Source: Streptomyces venezuelae
Lineage (GTDB): Bacteria > Actinomycetota > Actinomycetes > Streptomycetales > Streptomycetaceae
DNA: 64,000 nucleotides
Direction of reading: 5' to 3'
Assembly (NCBI RefSeq): GCF_008642295.1
Contig: NZ_CP029190.1
Span: 4,633,501 to 4,697,500, forward strand
In this document: positions 54,400-64,000 of the stretch, piece by piece
Layout of the letters: each line of letters begins with the position of its first letter
Position numbering within the stretch: position 1 is the first letter of the stretch
Translations under genes and position numbers: made by a program
Notes under the pieces: model-generated
Told to the model about the DNA's origin: nothing
Seen by the model: only the letters and a program-made list of their open reading frames with translations
Databases searched by the model: none

Positions 54400-55431
54400 C
54401 TACTGCGCGCGGTCGAAGTCGATCGCGCTGTACGCGCGCAGCTTCGACAGGCGGTGGGTGGAGTCGATCTGCCGGATGGTGCCCGACTTGGAGCGCATGA
54501 CCAGCGAGGACGTGGACGCGGTCTGGGACCGGTAGTGCACGCCGCGCAGCAGCTCTCCGTCGGTGATGCCGGTGGCGACGAAGAACACGTTCTCGCCGGA
54601 GACCAGGTCGTTGGTGGTCAGGACGCGGTCCAGGTCGTGGCCGGCGTCGATGGCCCGCTGCCGCTCGGCGTCGTCCTTCGGCCACAGCTTGCCCTGGATG
54701 ACACCGCCCAGGCACTTTATGGCGCAGGCGGAGATGATGCCCTCGGGGGTGCCGCCGACGCCGAGGAGCAGGTCCACGCCGGTGCCCTCGCGGACCGCCA
54801 TGATGGAGCCGGCGACATCGCCGTCGGAGATGAACTTGATGCGCGCACCGGTCTCGCGGATCTCCTTGACGATGCCCTCGTGGCGGGGGCGGTCCAGGAT
54901 GACGACCGTGACGTCCTCGGGGTGCATGCCCTTGGCCTTGGCGACCCGGCGGATGTTCACCGAGGCCGGGGCGGTGATGTCGACGAAGTCGGCGGCCTCG
55001 GGGCCGGTGACCAGCTTGTCCATGTAGAAGACCGCGGACGGGTCGAACATGGTGCCGCGGTCGGCGGCGGCCAGGACGGCGATCGCGTTGGGCATGCCCT
55101 TGGCGTTGAGCGTGGTGCCGTCGATCGGGTCGACGGCGATGTCCACCTCGGCGCCGGTGCCGTCGCCGACCCGCTCGCCGTTGTAGAGCATGGGGGCTTC
55201 GTCCTTCTCGCCCTCGCCGATGACGACGACGCCGTTCATCGAGACGGTGGAGATCAGGGTCCGCATCGCGTTGACCGCGGCACCGTCGGCGCCGATCTTG
55301 TCGCCGCGACCGACCCAGCGGCCGGCGGCCATGGCGGCGGCCTCGGTCACCCGGACGAGTTCCAGGGCGAGATTGCGGTCGGGGGCCTCCGGAGAGACTT
55401 CGAGCTGGGGCGGCAGGTTGTGCTCGGTCAT
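54400..55431 (-). CDS. glpX: Class II fructose-1,6-bisphosphatase GlpX
   Basis: A 343-residue gluconeogenic phosphatase. It starts [20 protein letters not shown]. Metal-binding and catalytic segments of class II FBPase are present: [46 protein letters not shown]. Actinobacteria rely on this enzyme for gluconeogenesis, having no class I form in most cases. It is convergent with the wbl gene and divergent from a DUF4245 gene, the arrangement seen in other actinomycetes. Confidence 0.96.
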   Translation of the reverse strand: MTEHNLPPQLEVSPEAPDRNLALELVRVTEAAAMAAGRWVGRGDKIGADGAAVNAMRTLISTVSMNGVVVIGEGEKDEAPMLYNGERVGDGTGAEVDIAVDPIDGTTLNAKGMPNAIAVLAAADRGTMFDPSAVFYMDKLVTGPEAADFVDITAPASVNIRRVAKAKGMHPEDVTVVILDRPRHEGIVKEIRETGARIKFISDGDVAGSIMAVREGTGVDLLLGVGGTPEGIISACAIKCLGGVIQGKLWPKDDAERQRAIDAGHDLDRVLTTNDLVSGENVFFVATGITDGELLRGVHYRSQTASTSSLVMRSKSGTIRQIDSTHRLSKLRAYSAIDFDRAQ

Positions 55432-55602
55432 CGGAGCGCACCTTTCTGTACGACGACGGCCGGGAAGTGAGGGTCCTGGAACTCTATCGGTAGGTCGACA
55501 TATTGAGCAGAGGGGGTCACGTATGAGCGGCATATCGGACAGCGGGTTGTCCGGAGCGGACCCCTGTGCTTGATCGTCCCGGCGGTGCGGGACGATAGGG
55601 GC

Positions 55603-56127
55603 GTGGCAGGTATGAAAGGTAAGCAGACGATCTGGGACATGGTCCGGTCGCTGGCGTTGATCGGACTGGTCGTCGGGGGGATCTACATCTTCCTTCCCCA
55701 TGACGACAAGGCCGACCCGACGCGCGTCGTCGACTACCGGGTCGAGACCATCACCGCCCGGCGGGTGGCCCCGTACCCGCTGGCCGCACCGGTGGGCCTG
55801 CCGCAGGAGTGGCGGGCGACCTCGGTGACGTACAAGAAGAAGGACGCCCACGCCTGGCACCTCGGCTTCCTGGACCCGGACAACCAGTACGTGGCGGTGG
55901 AGCAGTCCAGCGACCCCTCCGATGCCTACCTGGCGAAGGTGACCCAGCAGGCGACCGCCACCGGACAGCAGCAGCAGGTCGGCGGGGTGGCCTGGGAGCG
56001 CTGGGACGGCCCGAAGTACGACGCGCTGGTGCGGACGGAGCAGGGGCATGTGACGGTGGTGACCGGCACGGCCTCCTTCGAGCAGCTGGCGAAGATGGCG
56101 GCGGCGCTGGAGTTCAAGAAGGCCTGA
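55603..56127 (+). CDS. DUF4245 membrane-anchored protein
   Basis: A 174-residue protein with a short basic n-region, a membrane helix (about 15-31, [18 protein letters not shown]) and an outer domain containing the DUF4245 pattern ([34 protein letters not shown], then [25 protein letters not shown]). The start could be GTG 55603 or ATG 55612. GACGAT ends six bases before the GTG, matching the leaderless pattern seen nearby. It is divergent from glpX, a conserved neighbour pair. Function unknown. Confidence 0.83.
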   Translation: MAGMKGKQTIWDMVRSLALIGLVVGGIYIFLPHDDKADPTRVVDYRVETITARRVAPYPLAAPVGLPQEWRATSVTYKKKDAHAWHLGFLDPDNQYVAVEQSSDPSDAYLAKVTQQATATGQQQQVGGVAWERWDGPKYDALVRTEQGHVTVVTGTASFEQLAKMAAALEFKKA

Positions 56128-56139
56128 GCCCGCCCGCTC

Positions 56140-56199
56140 CACACACATACGGCGAAGGCCGCCCCGGGGGTCCGGGGCGGCCTTCGCCGTATGTGTGTG
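56140..56199. terminator. 26-base-pair bidirectional terminator hairpin
   Basis: Bases 56140-56165 pair perfectly with 56174-56199 around an 8-base loop. This is the longest perfect stem in the window, between the convergent DUF4245 and nitroreductase genes. No T-run. Confidence 0.92.
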
Positions 56200-56219
56200 C
56201 GCGGTGTGTGCGGGGTGGC

Positions 56220-56810
56220 TCAGACGGTCGTGATGACCTGGTCGTAGCTCAGGCGCGGGGAGCGGTCGAACCAGGCACCCTCGGCCGGCTTGCCGATGTT
56301 GACGACCATCAGCGGGGTGTGGTCGCCGTCCAGGAACTCCTTCTGGACGCCGGAGAAGTCCAGGCCGGTCATCGGGCCGGCGGCCAGACCGGCGGCGCGC
56401 ACGCCGACGATGAAGTACGCGGCCTGCAGCGCGGCGTTCAGTACGGCGGACTGCTCGCGGACCGGGCGCTCGCTGAAGAACGCGTCCTTGGCCTGCGGGA
56501 AGTGCGGCAGCAGGTGCGGGAGCTCCTCGTGGAACTCGTTGTCCGCGGAGAGGATCGCGACCAGCGGCGCGGCGGCGGTCTTGGCCTGGTTGCCCTCGGC
56601 CATGTGCTTCACCAGGCGCTCGCGGGCCTCGGGGGAGCGGACCAGGGTGATGCGCAGCGGGGTCTGGTTGAAGGCGGTCGGGCCGTACTTCACCAGGTCG
56701 TAGATCGCCTGGACCTGCTCCTCGGTCACCGGCTCGTCGGTGAACGAGTTGGCGGTGCGGGCCTCGCGGAACAGCAGGTCCTGGGCGGCGGCGTCGAGAA
56801 CGAGGGACAT
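56220..56810 (-). CDS. Nitroreductase-family protein, malonic semialdehyde reductase (RutE) type
   Basis: A 196-residue flavoenzyme. ATG 56810 ([14 protein letters not shown]) has GAAGG eight bases upstream. Family features: [44 protein letters not shown] (FMN-binding N-terminus), then [26 protein letters not shown]. This pattern is close to RutE/HadB-type malonic semialdehyde reductases rather than classic nitroreductases. The cofactor should be FMN with NAD(P)H. No pyrimidine-degradation genes are near, so the real substrate is open. Confidence 0.87.
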   Translation of the reverse strand: MSLVLDAAAQDLLFREARTANSFTDEPVTEEQVQAIYDLVKYGPTAFNQTPLRITLVRSPEARERLVKHMAEGNQAKTAAAPLVAILSADNEFHEELPHLLPHFPQAKDAFFSERPVREQSAVLNAALQAAYFIVGVRAAGLAAGPMTGLDFSGVQKEFLDGDHTPLMVVNIGKPAEGAWFDRSPRLSYDQVITTV

Positions 56811-56930
56811 CGGAAAGCCTTCTTCCATTGCAAGCAGGTGGAGGTGAAGCGATGTCCCTGACACTACGCCGAGATAGATGAAAATTCAACTAATGCGCTG
56901 CGAGTGCTGTGGGTCACTTTGGGGGCGGGC

Positions 56931-57164
56931 TCAGTCGTCCTCGGAGCCGCCGGCTTCCGCCGCATCCCGTGCCGCCAGCGCCGAGTCCAGGCGGGCCCGG
57001 GCCCCCTCCAGCCAGTGGCGGCAGACCTGCGCCAGCTCCTCGCCGCGCTCCCAGAGCGCGAGCGAGTCCTCCAGCGAGGTGCCGCCCGCCTCCAGCTTCC
57101 GCACGACCTCGATGAGCTCGTCGCGAGCCTGCTCGTATCCCAGCGCCGTAGTCGGCTCGGCCAT
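56931..57164 (-). CDS. xseB: Exodeoxyribonuclease VII small subunit
   Basis: A 77-residue helical subunit. ATG 57164 gives MAEPTTALGYEQARDELIEVVRKLEAGGTSLEDSLALWERGEEL, which matches the XseB signature (YExA--EL--I---LE-G-LSLEESL--YE-G). It binds XseA to form the ExoVII complex that degrades single-stranded DNA. The acidic tail (AEAGGSEDD) is typical. It follows xseA at 90 bases on the same strand. Confidence 0.95.
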   Translation of the reverse strand: MAEPTTALGYEQARDELIEVVRKLEAGGTSLEDSLALWERGEELAQVCRHWLEGARARLDSALAARDAAEAGGSEDD

Positions 57165-57218
57165 TCCTGCCACCTTATGTGTGTAGTGCAACCAAAATAT
57201 TGCGGGAGTGTGTCGTCA

Positions 57219-57257
57219 CTCGGTGTCGTTGCTCGCTGTCGTTGCTCGGTGCCGTTA
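57219..57257 (-). repeat. Three tandem 13-base repeats over the xseA stop codon
   Basis: CTCGGTGTCGTTG, CTCGCTGTCGTTG and CTCGGTGCCGTTA lie head to tail (57219-57231, 57232-57244, 57245-57257), followed by a partial fourth. The xseA stop codon is inside the third copy. Slippage here would shift or extend the xseA C-terminus. Confidence 0.8.
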
Positions 57258-58484
57258 CTCGGGGGAGGGTTCGGCCGGGTCGGTCACCCGCACCGCCAGC
57301 TCCCCCTCCGCCACCCGCGCGCGCAGCACCTCGCCCACCGGAGCCTCCGCCGGCGACCGCACGACATGCCCGTCCGCCCGCTGGAGCACCGCATAGCCGC
57401 GCTCCAGCGTCGCCGCCGGGGACAGTGCCACCACCCGGGCCAGGGTGTGCGCCAGCTCCGAGTCGGCCCGGTCCAGCAGGTGCCCCAGAGTGCGGCGGCT
57501 GCGCCCGAGCAGCGCCTCCAGCTCCTCCTCGCGGGTCTCCACCATCCGCTGCGGGTGCACGAACACCGGACGGGCCAGCACATGCGCCAGCCCCCGTTCC
57601 TCCCGGTCCAGCAGACCCCGGACGGCGCGCAGCGCGCGGCCCTGGAGCTGCCGCACCCGCTCCAGCTCCTCCCCGACGTCCGGGACCACCTTCTTCGCGG
57701 CATCGGTCGGGGTGGACGCGCGCAGGTCGGCGACCAGGTCCAGGAGCGGGGAGTCCGGCTCGTGCCCGATGGCCGACACCACCGGGGTGCGGGCCGCGGC
57801 CACCGCCCGTACGACCTGCTCGTCGGAGAACGGCAGCAGGTCCTCCACGCTGCCGCCGCCCCGTGCCACGATGATCACGTCGACCTCGTCGAGCGCGTCC
57901 AGCTCCTTGACCGCCTGGACCACCTGGGGCACCGCGTGCACCCCCTGGACGGCGACGTTGCGCACCTCGAAGCGGACCGCCGGCCAGCGCCGGCGGGCGT
58001 TCTCCAGTACGTCCCGCTCGGCCGCCGAGGCCCGCCCCACCACCAGCCCGACCAGCTGCGGCAGGAAGGGCAGCGGCTTCTTCCGATCGAAGTCGAACAG
58101 CCCCTCGGCGGCCAGCGAGCGCTTCAGCCGCTCCAGCCGGGCCAGCAGCTCGCCGATGCCCACCGGCCGTATCTCGGTGGCCCGCAGGGACAGCTGGCCG
58201 CGCGGGGCGTACCACTCCGGCTTGGCCAGGACGACGACCCGCGCGCCCTCCGCCACCGCGTCCGCGACCTCGTCGAACACCTGCCGGTAGCAGGTCACGC
58301 TCACCGAGATGTCGTGCGACGGGTCGCGCAGGGTCAGGAAGACCACCCCCGCACCCGGCCGGCGCGACAGCTGGGTGATCTGCCCCTCCACCCACACCTG
58401 CCCGAGCCGCTCGATCCAGCCCCCGATGAGCCGGGACACCTGGCCGACGGGCAGCGGCGCCTCGGCCGACGTATTCAGACCCAT
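57255..58484 (-). CDS. xseA: Exodeoxyribonuclease VII large subunit
   Basis: A 409-residue catalytic subunit of ExoVII. The N-terminal OB-fold (about 8-105) is clear: [44 protein letters not shown]. The catalytic core has [26 protein letters not shown] and [28 protein letters not shown] long helical region that binds XseB follows. The stop codon is TAA, within a small tandem repeat. Start [14 protein letters not shown]. Confidence 0.96.
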   Translation of the reverse strand: MGLNTSAEAPLPVGQVSRLIGGWIERLGQVWVEGQITQLSRRPGAGVVFLTLRDPSHDISVSVTCYRQVFDEVADAVAEGARVVVLAKPEWYAPRGQLSLRATEIRPVGIGELLARLERLKRSLAAEGLFDFDRKKPLPFLPQLVGLVVGRASAAERDVLENARRRWPAVRFEVRNVAVQGVHAVPQVVQAVKELDALDEVDVIIVARGGGSVEDLLPFSDEQVVRAVAAARTPVVSAIGHEPDSPLLDLVADLRASTPTDAAKKVVPDVGEELERVRQLQGRALRAVRGLLDREERGLAHVLARPVFVHPQRMVETREEELEALLGRSRRTLGHLLDRADSELAHTLARVVALSPAATLERGYAVLQRADGHVVRSPAEAPVGEVLRARVAEGELAVRVTDPAEPSPE

Positions 58485-58493
58485 ACAGGCAGG

Positions 58494-60014
58494 CTAACCG
58501 GCTCCACCGACAGTCCCCTTGGGTTCCTCTCCGGGAGGAACCCCGCGTCGCCCGGGCGGGGCCGGGGGTCCGGGAGGCGCCGCGAGCCCGGAGGAAGCCG
58601 GGGGTCCGGGCGGGGCCGGGGGGCCGGGAGGCGCCGGGCGCCGCCCGCGCTGGGCGAACAGCACCACCAGCCCCACCGCCAGCCAGACCGCCCCCACCAC
58701 CTGGGCCGTCCACGCGGCCTCGACGATCACCGCGACCGTCACCGCCGCCCCCAGCACCGGCACCACCAGGTGCTTCCACCGGCTGGGCGGCCCCTCGCCG
58801 GCCCGCTCCCCGCCCCGCTTCACCCAGAACCAGCCCACCACCGAGGCGTGCAGCAGGGTGAACGCCACCAGCGCACCGATGTCCACCACCGACACCAGAT
58901 GGTCCAGCCCGTCGTCCCGGCGGGCCGCCCACACCGCGGCGACCAGCGTCACCGTGGCCGCCACCAGCAGCGCCACCCGCGGAGTGCCGCCCGAGGTGCG
59001 GGCCAGCACCTGCGGCAGCCGCCGGTCCCGGGCCATCGCGAACAGCAGCCGCCCGGCCGCCGCCTGCCCGGCCAGCGCCGCGAAGGCCGCCCCGACCGCC
59101 TTGCTGACCGCCACCAGATCGTGCAGCCACGTCCCGACCGAGGCCTCCACCGCGTTGTAGAAGGCGGGCCCCTGCTGCGCCGGATCCGCCGCCAGTTCGG
59201 CCGCGGACACCGGGCTCAGCAGGGCCGCCAGATAGGTCTGCGCAATGAACAGCACACCGGTCAGCGCCAGGCAGAACAGCACCGCCCGGGCCACCCGCCA
59301 CGACCCTCCGGTGACCTCCTCCGCGAACGCGACGATCGCATCGAAGCCCAGATACGACAGCACCGCCACCGAAACCGCACCCAGCACCGCGGCCGTACTG
59401 AACCCCAGCGAGCCGTCCCCGGTCAGCGGGGACAGCCAGCCGCGCTGCGCCCCGTCCCGGACCAGCACCGTCACCGCGGACACCAGGAACACCAGGAGCA
59501 CCAGGATCTCCATGGCCAGCACCGCGAAGCCGACCCGCGCTGCCGCCCGTACGCCCCACAGGTTCAGCAGCGTGGTCACCAGCACCGCCAGCGCCGTCCA
59601 CACCCACCGCGAAACCTCCGGCACCAGCGCGTTCATCGCGATCCCGGAGAACAGGTACGCGACGGCCGGGATGAGCAGGTAGTCCAGCATCGCCATCCAG
59701 CCGGCGATCAGGCCCGGGCCCTCGCCGAGGCCGGTGCGGGCGTACGTGTACACCGACCCGGCCTGCGGAGCCACACGCACCATCTGCGCGTAGCTGAAAG
59801 CGGTGAACCCCATGGCCACGGTCGCGCACAGGTAGACCAGTGCGACGGCGCCGTGCGAGGCGGCGTCCAGGGTGCCGAAGATGCCCACCGGGGCCATCGG
59901 CGCGATGAACAGCAGCCCGTACACCACCAGATCCCGGAATCCCAGGCTCCGCCGCAGCTGCCCGGCCTCGCCGCCCCCGCCCCTACCCCGGACCGTTGCC
60001 CGGACCTGCGCCAT
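58494..60014 (-). CDS. APC-family amino-acid permease
   Basis: A 506-residue transporter with about 12 membrane helices. ATG 60014 has GGAGG five bases upstream. The first helix shows GFRDLVVYGLLFIAPMAPVGIFG, as in APC permeases that carry glutamate, GABA or polyamines. Helix 6 has VLSYLGFDAIVAFAEEV, a substrate-site motif (G-F-[DE]) of the family. The last 50 residues are a repetitive Pro-Gly-Ala cytoplasmic tail (APPGPPAPPG). It is convergent with nothing and precedes ispH divergently. The substrate is not predictable in detail. Confidence 0.9.
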   Translation of the reverse strand: MAQVRATVRGRGGGGEAGQLRRSLGFRDLVVYGLLFIAPMAPVGIFGTLDAASHGAVALVYLCATVAMGFTAFSYAQMVRVAPQAGSVYTYARTGLGEGPGLIAGWMAMLDYLLIPAVAYLFSGIAMNALVPEVSRWVWTALAVLVTTLLNLWGVRAAARVGFAVLAMEILVLLVFLVSAVTVLVRDGAQRGWLSPLTGDGSLGFSTAAVLGAVSVAVLSYLGFDAIVAFAEEVTGGSWRVARAVLFCLALTGVLFIAQTYLAALLSPVSAAELAADPAQQGPAFYNAVEASVGTWLHDLVAVSKAVGAAFAALAGQAAAGRLLFAMARDRRLPQVLARTSGGTPRVALLVAATVTLVAAVWAARRDDGLDHLVSVVDIGALVAFTLLHASVVGWFWVKRGGERAGEGPPSRWKHLVVPVLGAAVTVAVIVEAAWTAQVVGAVWLAVGLVVLFAQRGRRPAPPGPPAPPGPPASSGLAAPPGPPAPPGRRGVPPGEEPKGTVGGAG

Positions 60015-60118
60015 GACTTCCTCCGGGGGACGAGGGGAACAGGGTTGTGCCCGTTGTGCCCCAGTCTCTGTCGGCGGACCGATCTTCGCGCCCTCCGACG
60101 CGGCCGTACGATGTCCGT

Positions 60119-61105
60119 ATGACTGCTCCCGCATCCCGTCGCCGTGTCCTGCTCGCCGCCCCCCGTGGCTACTGCGCGGGCGTGGACCGAGCCGTGATCG
60201 CCGTCGAGAAGGCCCTCGAGCAGTACGGCGCCCCGGTGTACGTCCGGCACGAGATCGTGCACAACAAGTACGTCGTCCAGACGCTGGAGAAGAAGGGCGC
60301 CATCTTCGTCGAGCGCACCGAAGAGGTTCCCCCCGGCAACATCGTGATGTTCTCCGCGCACGGCGTGGCGCCGGTGGTGCACGAGGAGGCCGCCCGCGGC
60401 CGGCTCGCGACCATCGACGCGACCTGCCCGCTGGTCACCAAGGTGCACAAGGAAGCCATCCGGTACGCCAACGAGGACTTCGACATCCTCCTCATCGGCC
60501 ACGAAGGCCACGAAGAGGTCATCGGCACCTCCGGCGAGGCCCCGGACCACATCACGATCGTCGACGGCCCGCACGACGTGGACAAGGTCACCGTCCGCGA
60601 CGAGTCCAAGGTCGTCTGGCTCTCCCAGACCACCCTGTCGGTGGACGAGACCATGGAGACCGTCGACGCGCTGAAGACGAAGTTCCCGCTGCTCGTCTCG
60701 CCGCCGAGCGACGACATCTGCTACGCCACCTCGAACCGCCAGGCCGCGGTCAAGGCGATGGGCGCCGACTCCGACCTGGTCATCGTGGTCGGCTCCAAGA
60801 ACTCCTCGAACTCCATCCGGCTGGTCGAGGTCGCCAAGGACGCCGGTGCGCGCGCCGCCCATCTGGTCGACTTCGCGAGCGAGATCGACGAGGCCTGGCT
60901 GGAGGGCGTCAGCACGGTCGGCCTCACCTCGGGCGCCTCGGTTCCCGAGGTCCTGGTCGAGGAGGTGCTGGCCTGGCTCGCGGAGCGCGGCTACGCGGAC
61001 GTCGAGCTGGTGAAGACCGCCGAGGAGTCGATCACCTTCTCCCTCCCGAAGGAACTGCGCAAGGACCTGCGCGCCGAGGCGGCGGACCTGCTCGCCGGGG
61101 AGTAA
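60119..61105 (+). CDS. ispH: 4-hydroxy-3-methylbut-2-enyl diphosphate reductase IspH
   Basis: A 328-residue last enzyme of the MEP isoprenoid pathway, making IPP and DMAPP. The three Cys that hold its [4Fe-4S] cluster are visible in [18 protein letters not shown] and [11 protein letters not shown]. The E-x-H contexts ([17 protein letters not shown]) line the active site. ATG 60119 has no ribosome site. TACGAT ends six bases upstream, which suggests a leaderless mRNA. The divergent neighbour is the amino-acid permease. Confidence 0.96.
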   Translation: MTAPASRRRVLLAAPRGYCAGVDRAVIAVEKALEQYGAPVYVRHEIVHNKYVVQTLEKKGAIFVERTEEVPPGNIVMFSAHGVAPVVHEEAARGRLATIDATCPLVTKVHKEAIRYANEDFDILLIGHEGHEEVIGTSGEAPDHITIVDGPHDVDKVTVRDESKVVWLSQTTLSVDETMETVDALKTKFPLLVSPPSDDICYATSNRQAAVKAMGADSDLVIVVGSKNSSNSIRLVEVAKDAGARAAHLVDFASEIDEAWLEGVSTVGLTSGASVPEVLVEEVLAWLAERGYADVELVKTAEESITFSLPKELRKDLRAEAADLLAGE

Positions 61106-61126
61106 CTCCTTTCGTACGGTATGTCC

Positions 61127-61894
61127 ATGCAGACGACGCAGATCATGGGCGTGGACATCGGCGGCTCCGGCATCAAGGGCGCACCGGTCGACCTGGCGCG
61201 CGGAGAGCTCGCCGCCGAGCGCCACAAGGTACTGACACCGCACCCGGCCACCCCCGAGGGGGTGGCCGGGTGCGTTGCGGAGGTGGTCCGGCACTTCGAG
61301 TGGAGCGGCCCGGTGGGGATCACCTTCCCGGGTGTCGTCACGGGCGGCATCACCCGTTCGGCCGCCAATGTCGACAAGGCCTGGATCGGCCTGGACGCCC
61401 GCGCGCTCCTCTCCGGCCAGCTGGACGGGCTGCCGGTCACGGTCCTCAACGACGCGGACGCGGCGGGCGTCGCGGAGATGACGTACGGGGCGGGGCGCGG
61501 CCGTACCGGTACGGTCATCCTCCTCACCCTGGGCACGGGCATCGGCAGCGCCCTCTTCACCGACGGGCACCTGGTCCCCAACAGCGAGCTGGGACACCTG
61601 GAACTGCACGGCCACGACGCGGAGAAGCGGGCCTCGGTGAAGGCGAAGGAGGACGGGGACCTGACCTGGGAACGGTGGGCCCGCCGCCTGTCGAAGTACC
61701 TGGCGCACGTGGAGATGCTGTTCTCCCCGGACCTGTTCATCCTGGGCGGCGGCGTCAGCCGCAAGCCGGAGAAGTTCCTGCCGCTGATCGAGGGGGTCCG
61801 GGCCGAGATCGTCCCGGCGGTACTCCAGAACAACGCGGGCATCGTGGGCGCGGCGATGGCGGCCCGTCCGCCGGGCACGAGGCCGGGCGACTGA
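61127..61894 (+). CDS. ppgK: Polyphosphate glucokinase PpgK (ROK family)
   Basis: A 255-residue glucokinase that uses polyphosphate or ATP. Two ATGs are close (61121 and 61127). The second, [20 protein letters not shown], is preferred because TACGGT then ends six bases upstream, the leaderless pattern. ROK motifs: [48 protein letters not shown] and [19 protein letters not shown]. The typical ROK zinc cysteines are absent, as in polyphosphate glucokinases. It lies 21 bases after ispH but seems to have its own promoter. Confidence 0.92.
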   Translation: MQTTQIMGVDIGGSGIKGAPVDLARGELAAERHKVLTPHPATPEGVAGCVAEVVRHFEWSGPVGITFPGVVTGGITRSAANVDKAWIGLDARALLSGQLDGLPVTVLNDADAAGVAEMTYGAGRGRTGTVILLTLGTGIGSALFTDGHLVPNSELGHLELHGHDAEKRASVKAKEDGDLTWERWARRLSKYLAHVEMLFSPDLFILGGGVSRKPEKFLPLIEGVRAEIVPAVLQNNAGIVGAAMAARPPGTRPGD

Positions 61895-61933
61895 CGGGGG
61901 GCCGGGCCGGGGCGGGCAGACGGGCAGACGGGC

Positions 61934-62497
61934 TCAGGCGGGGAGGCGGCGGGCGGCGGCCATCCGCCGCCGGTTGCTCAGCGCGGCCCGCCGCCCCAGC
62001 GCGATCAGCGCCGCGATCAGCGTCCCGGCGTACAGCCAGCCGGCCTGCAACGACAGGGCGGTGACGACTCCCATCAGCTGCCCGCCGAGCCCGCCCGACC
62101 CGCCGGCGATCGGCCATACGCCGAAGGCGAAGGCGATCGGCACCGAGACCGGCGCGGTGACCAGATCGGCGGGCCGCACCCAGAGGGCCGTCGCCGCGGC
62201 CACCGGCAGGAACAGCACCCCGTACCCGGTGAGCGAGGCATCGAAGAGCAGCCAGACGATCCCGCCCGCCAGCACCATGGCGGCACTGGCGAACAGCCCG
62301 CCGCCGAGACCCGTCAGCCGCGGCCGGGGCAGCCGGCGCGGGACACCGGACGGCCCGGACGGCCCGGACGGCCCGGCCGTCCGCGGGCGGGTCATCCCCG
62401 GGCGCGGGCGGGCCACGGCCCCGGTCGGGCGCCGCTGGGCCGGAGGTCGCTGCTGCTGCGCGGGGTGATGATCTGACTGCACCCTGTATTGCTCCAC
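61934..62497 (-). CDS. DUF6542-like membrane protein
   Basis: A 187-residue protein: a Pro/Arg-rich cytoplasmic N-terminus (about 1-65), then four hydrophobic helices (about 68-90, 92-110, 118-135, 148-166) and a basic end ([12 protein letters not shown]). The N-terminal basic region contains PSGPSGPSG repeats. Small proteins like this sit beside ychF or xseA in many actinomycetes and have no known function. It is convergent with ppgK and divergent from ychF. Confidence 0.8.
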   Translation of the reverse strand: MEQYRVQSDHHPAQQQRPPAQRRPTGAVARPRPGMTRPRTAGPSGPSGPSGVPRRLPRPRLTGLGGGLFASAAMVLAGGIVWLLFDASLTGYGVLFLPVAAATALWVRPADLVTAPVSVPIAFAFGVWPIAGGSGGLGGQLMGVVTALSLQAGWLYAGTLIAALIALGRRAALSNRRRMAAARRLPA

Positions 62498-62606
62498 CCC
62501 ACGAGGCTAGGTGCCGCACCCCGGATCGGGGGCCCGGGACACGCGTAAACTGTCTGATGGCCCATGCCCGGGCCGTACCCTCCAGCAGCTACGGGAAGTC
62601 GCCAAC

Positions 62607-63695
<1,089 letters not shown>

Positions 63696-63740
63696 TCGAT
63701 TCGTTACTGCATGTTAGCTAGTTTCGTCAAACGTGCAGGT

Positions 63741-63778
63741 CAGAAGGGGTCGGACTCGTCAGAGTCCGACCCCTTCTG
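63741..63778. terminator. Hairpin after ychF
   Basis: Perfect 17-base stem CAGAAGGGGTCGGACTC (63741-63757) with its complement (63762-63778) and a 4-base loop, shared by the convergent genes. Confidence 0.9.
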
Positions 63779-63807
63779 CAGTCCCGTGCTGACTTGGTGC
63801 TGACTTT

Positions 63808-64000
63808 TCAGCCGCTTCGGGGCGGCGTGAGCTTGTCGAGGTCCAGGCTGATCGCGAAGGGCACCGGGCGCTTGAGGGTGCCCCGGAAGATGCCGGCGGG
63901 CGCGTAGACGCCGGTCGGTTCGTCGAGCTCGTAGACGTGGACGACGGGTGCCCCGTCCTCATCCTCGATGCACCAGTAGTGCGGGATGCCGGCCTCCGCG
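63808..64000 (-). CDS. Uma2-family endonuclease-like protein, C-terminal fragment
   Basis: The gene enters from the right edge. On the minus strand the frame reads AEAGIPHYWCIEDEDG and then VYELDEPTGVY, ending with FAISLDLDKLTPPRSG and TGA at 63810-63808. This matches the C-terminal third of Uma2 (DUF820) proteins, restriction-endonuclease-fold proteins that are abundant in Streptomyces. The usual y-W in HYW(C/R)IE and the LDLDKL end are typical. The catalytic residues lie outside the window. Confidence 0.8.
   Translation of the reverse strand, partial: AEAGIPHYWCIEDEDGAPVVHVYELDEPTGVYAPAGIFRGTLKRPVPFAISLDLDKLTPPRSG

Noticed and set aside
56904..60122. 1072-residue plus-strand frame
   Set aside because: It is antisense to xseB, xseA and the amino-acid permease, all clearly real. 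Its composition is His/Arg/Pro-rich and without domains.
63759..63962. 67-residue frame at the right edge
   Set aside because: Another minus-strand frame gives a clear Uma2 C-terminus over the same bases; this one is its shadow and overlaps the ychF terminator.

Overview
The window is a gene-dense, very GC-rich stretch of an actinomycete chromosome, almost certainly Streptomyces or a close relative. The signs are many GTG starts, start/stop overlaps of the ATGA type, a WhiB-like protein, in-frame TTA codons confined to two genes, a DasR-type operator in front of a chitinase, and a core block (ahpD-ahpC-oxyR, class II and class I fumarases, a wbl gene, glpX, xseB-xseA, ispH, ppgK, ychF) that resembles Streptomyces core chromosome. 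I see no prophage, insertion sequence, CRISPR array, tRNA or rRNA. Both edges cut genes: a RidA-family protein on the left and a Uma2-family protein on the right.

Region 1 (0-14 kb): two secreted hydrolases (an M14 zinc carboxypeptidase and a modular GH18 chitinase with a DasR box), then a compact Tad/Flp pilus locus on the plus strand: unknown gene, cpaB, tadZ, two tadE-like genes, tadA, tadB, tadC, a NarL-type response regulator, an Flp pilin with its own promoter, a TadG-like protein, and a trailing lipoprotein, OmpA-domain protein and small membrane protein. The matching prepilin peptidase lies about 10 kb away at 23,963. The response regulator carries a TTA codon, which would place the pilus under bldA control, and lacks the conserved receiver lysine.

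Region 2 (14-29 kb): two TetR regulators, each divergent from a target and each with clear palindromic operators; a DHA2 efflux pump; a polysaccharide deacetylase; a beta-lactamase-fold hydrolase; an orphan sugar-binding lipoprotein; DUF192 and SMI1/KNR4 proteins; an aldo/keto reductase; an isoprenyl transferase; and a PIN-PhoH protein. A lytic-transglycosylase-like gene follows, behind a leader rich in potential stem-loops.

Region 3 (29-46 kb): an AI-2E-type permease translationally coupled to three tandem paralogues of unknown function; the ahpCD/oxyR peroxide-stress unit; a PadR-regulated ABC exporter operon with an autoregulatory operator on a leaderless promoter; an SPFH protein coupled to a ribbon-helix-helix protein with a palindrome upstream; a bifunctional penicillin-binding protein; and a SpoIIE-type phosphatase with a TTA codon.

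Region 4 (46-64 kb): central metabolism and housekeeping (fumC, class I fumarase, glpX, ispH, ppgK, xseAB, ychF), interleaved with a two-domain SGNH hydrolase/ricin-type lectin, a GDPD, DUF1707, DUF4245 and DUF6542 proteins, a nitroreductase and an amino-acid permease. Several of these genes appear to be transcribed as leaderless mRNAs from a TANNNT-N6-start arrangement. Strong hairpins separate most convergent gene pairs.
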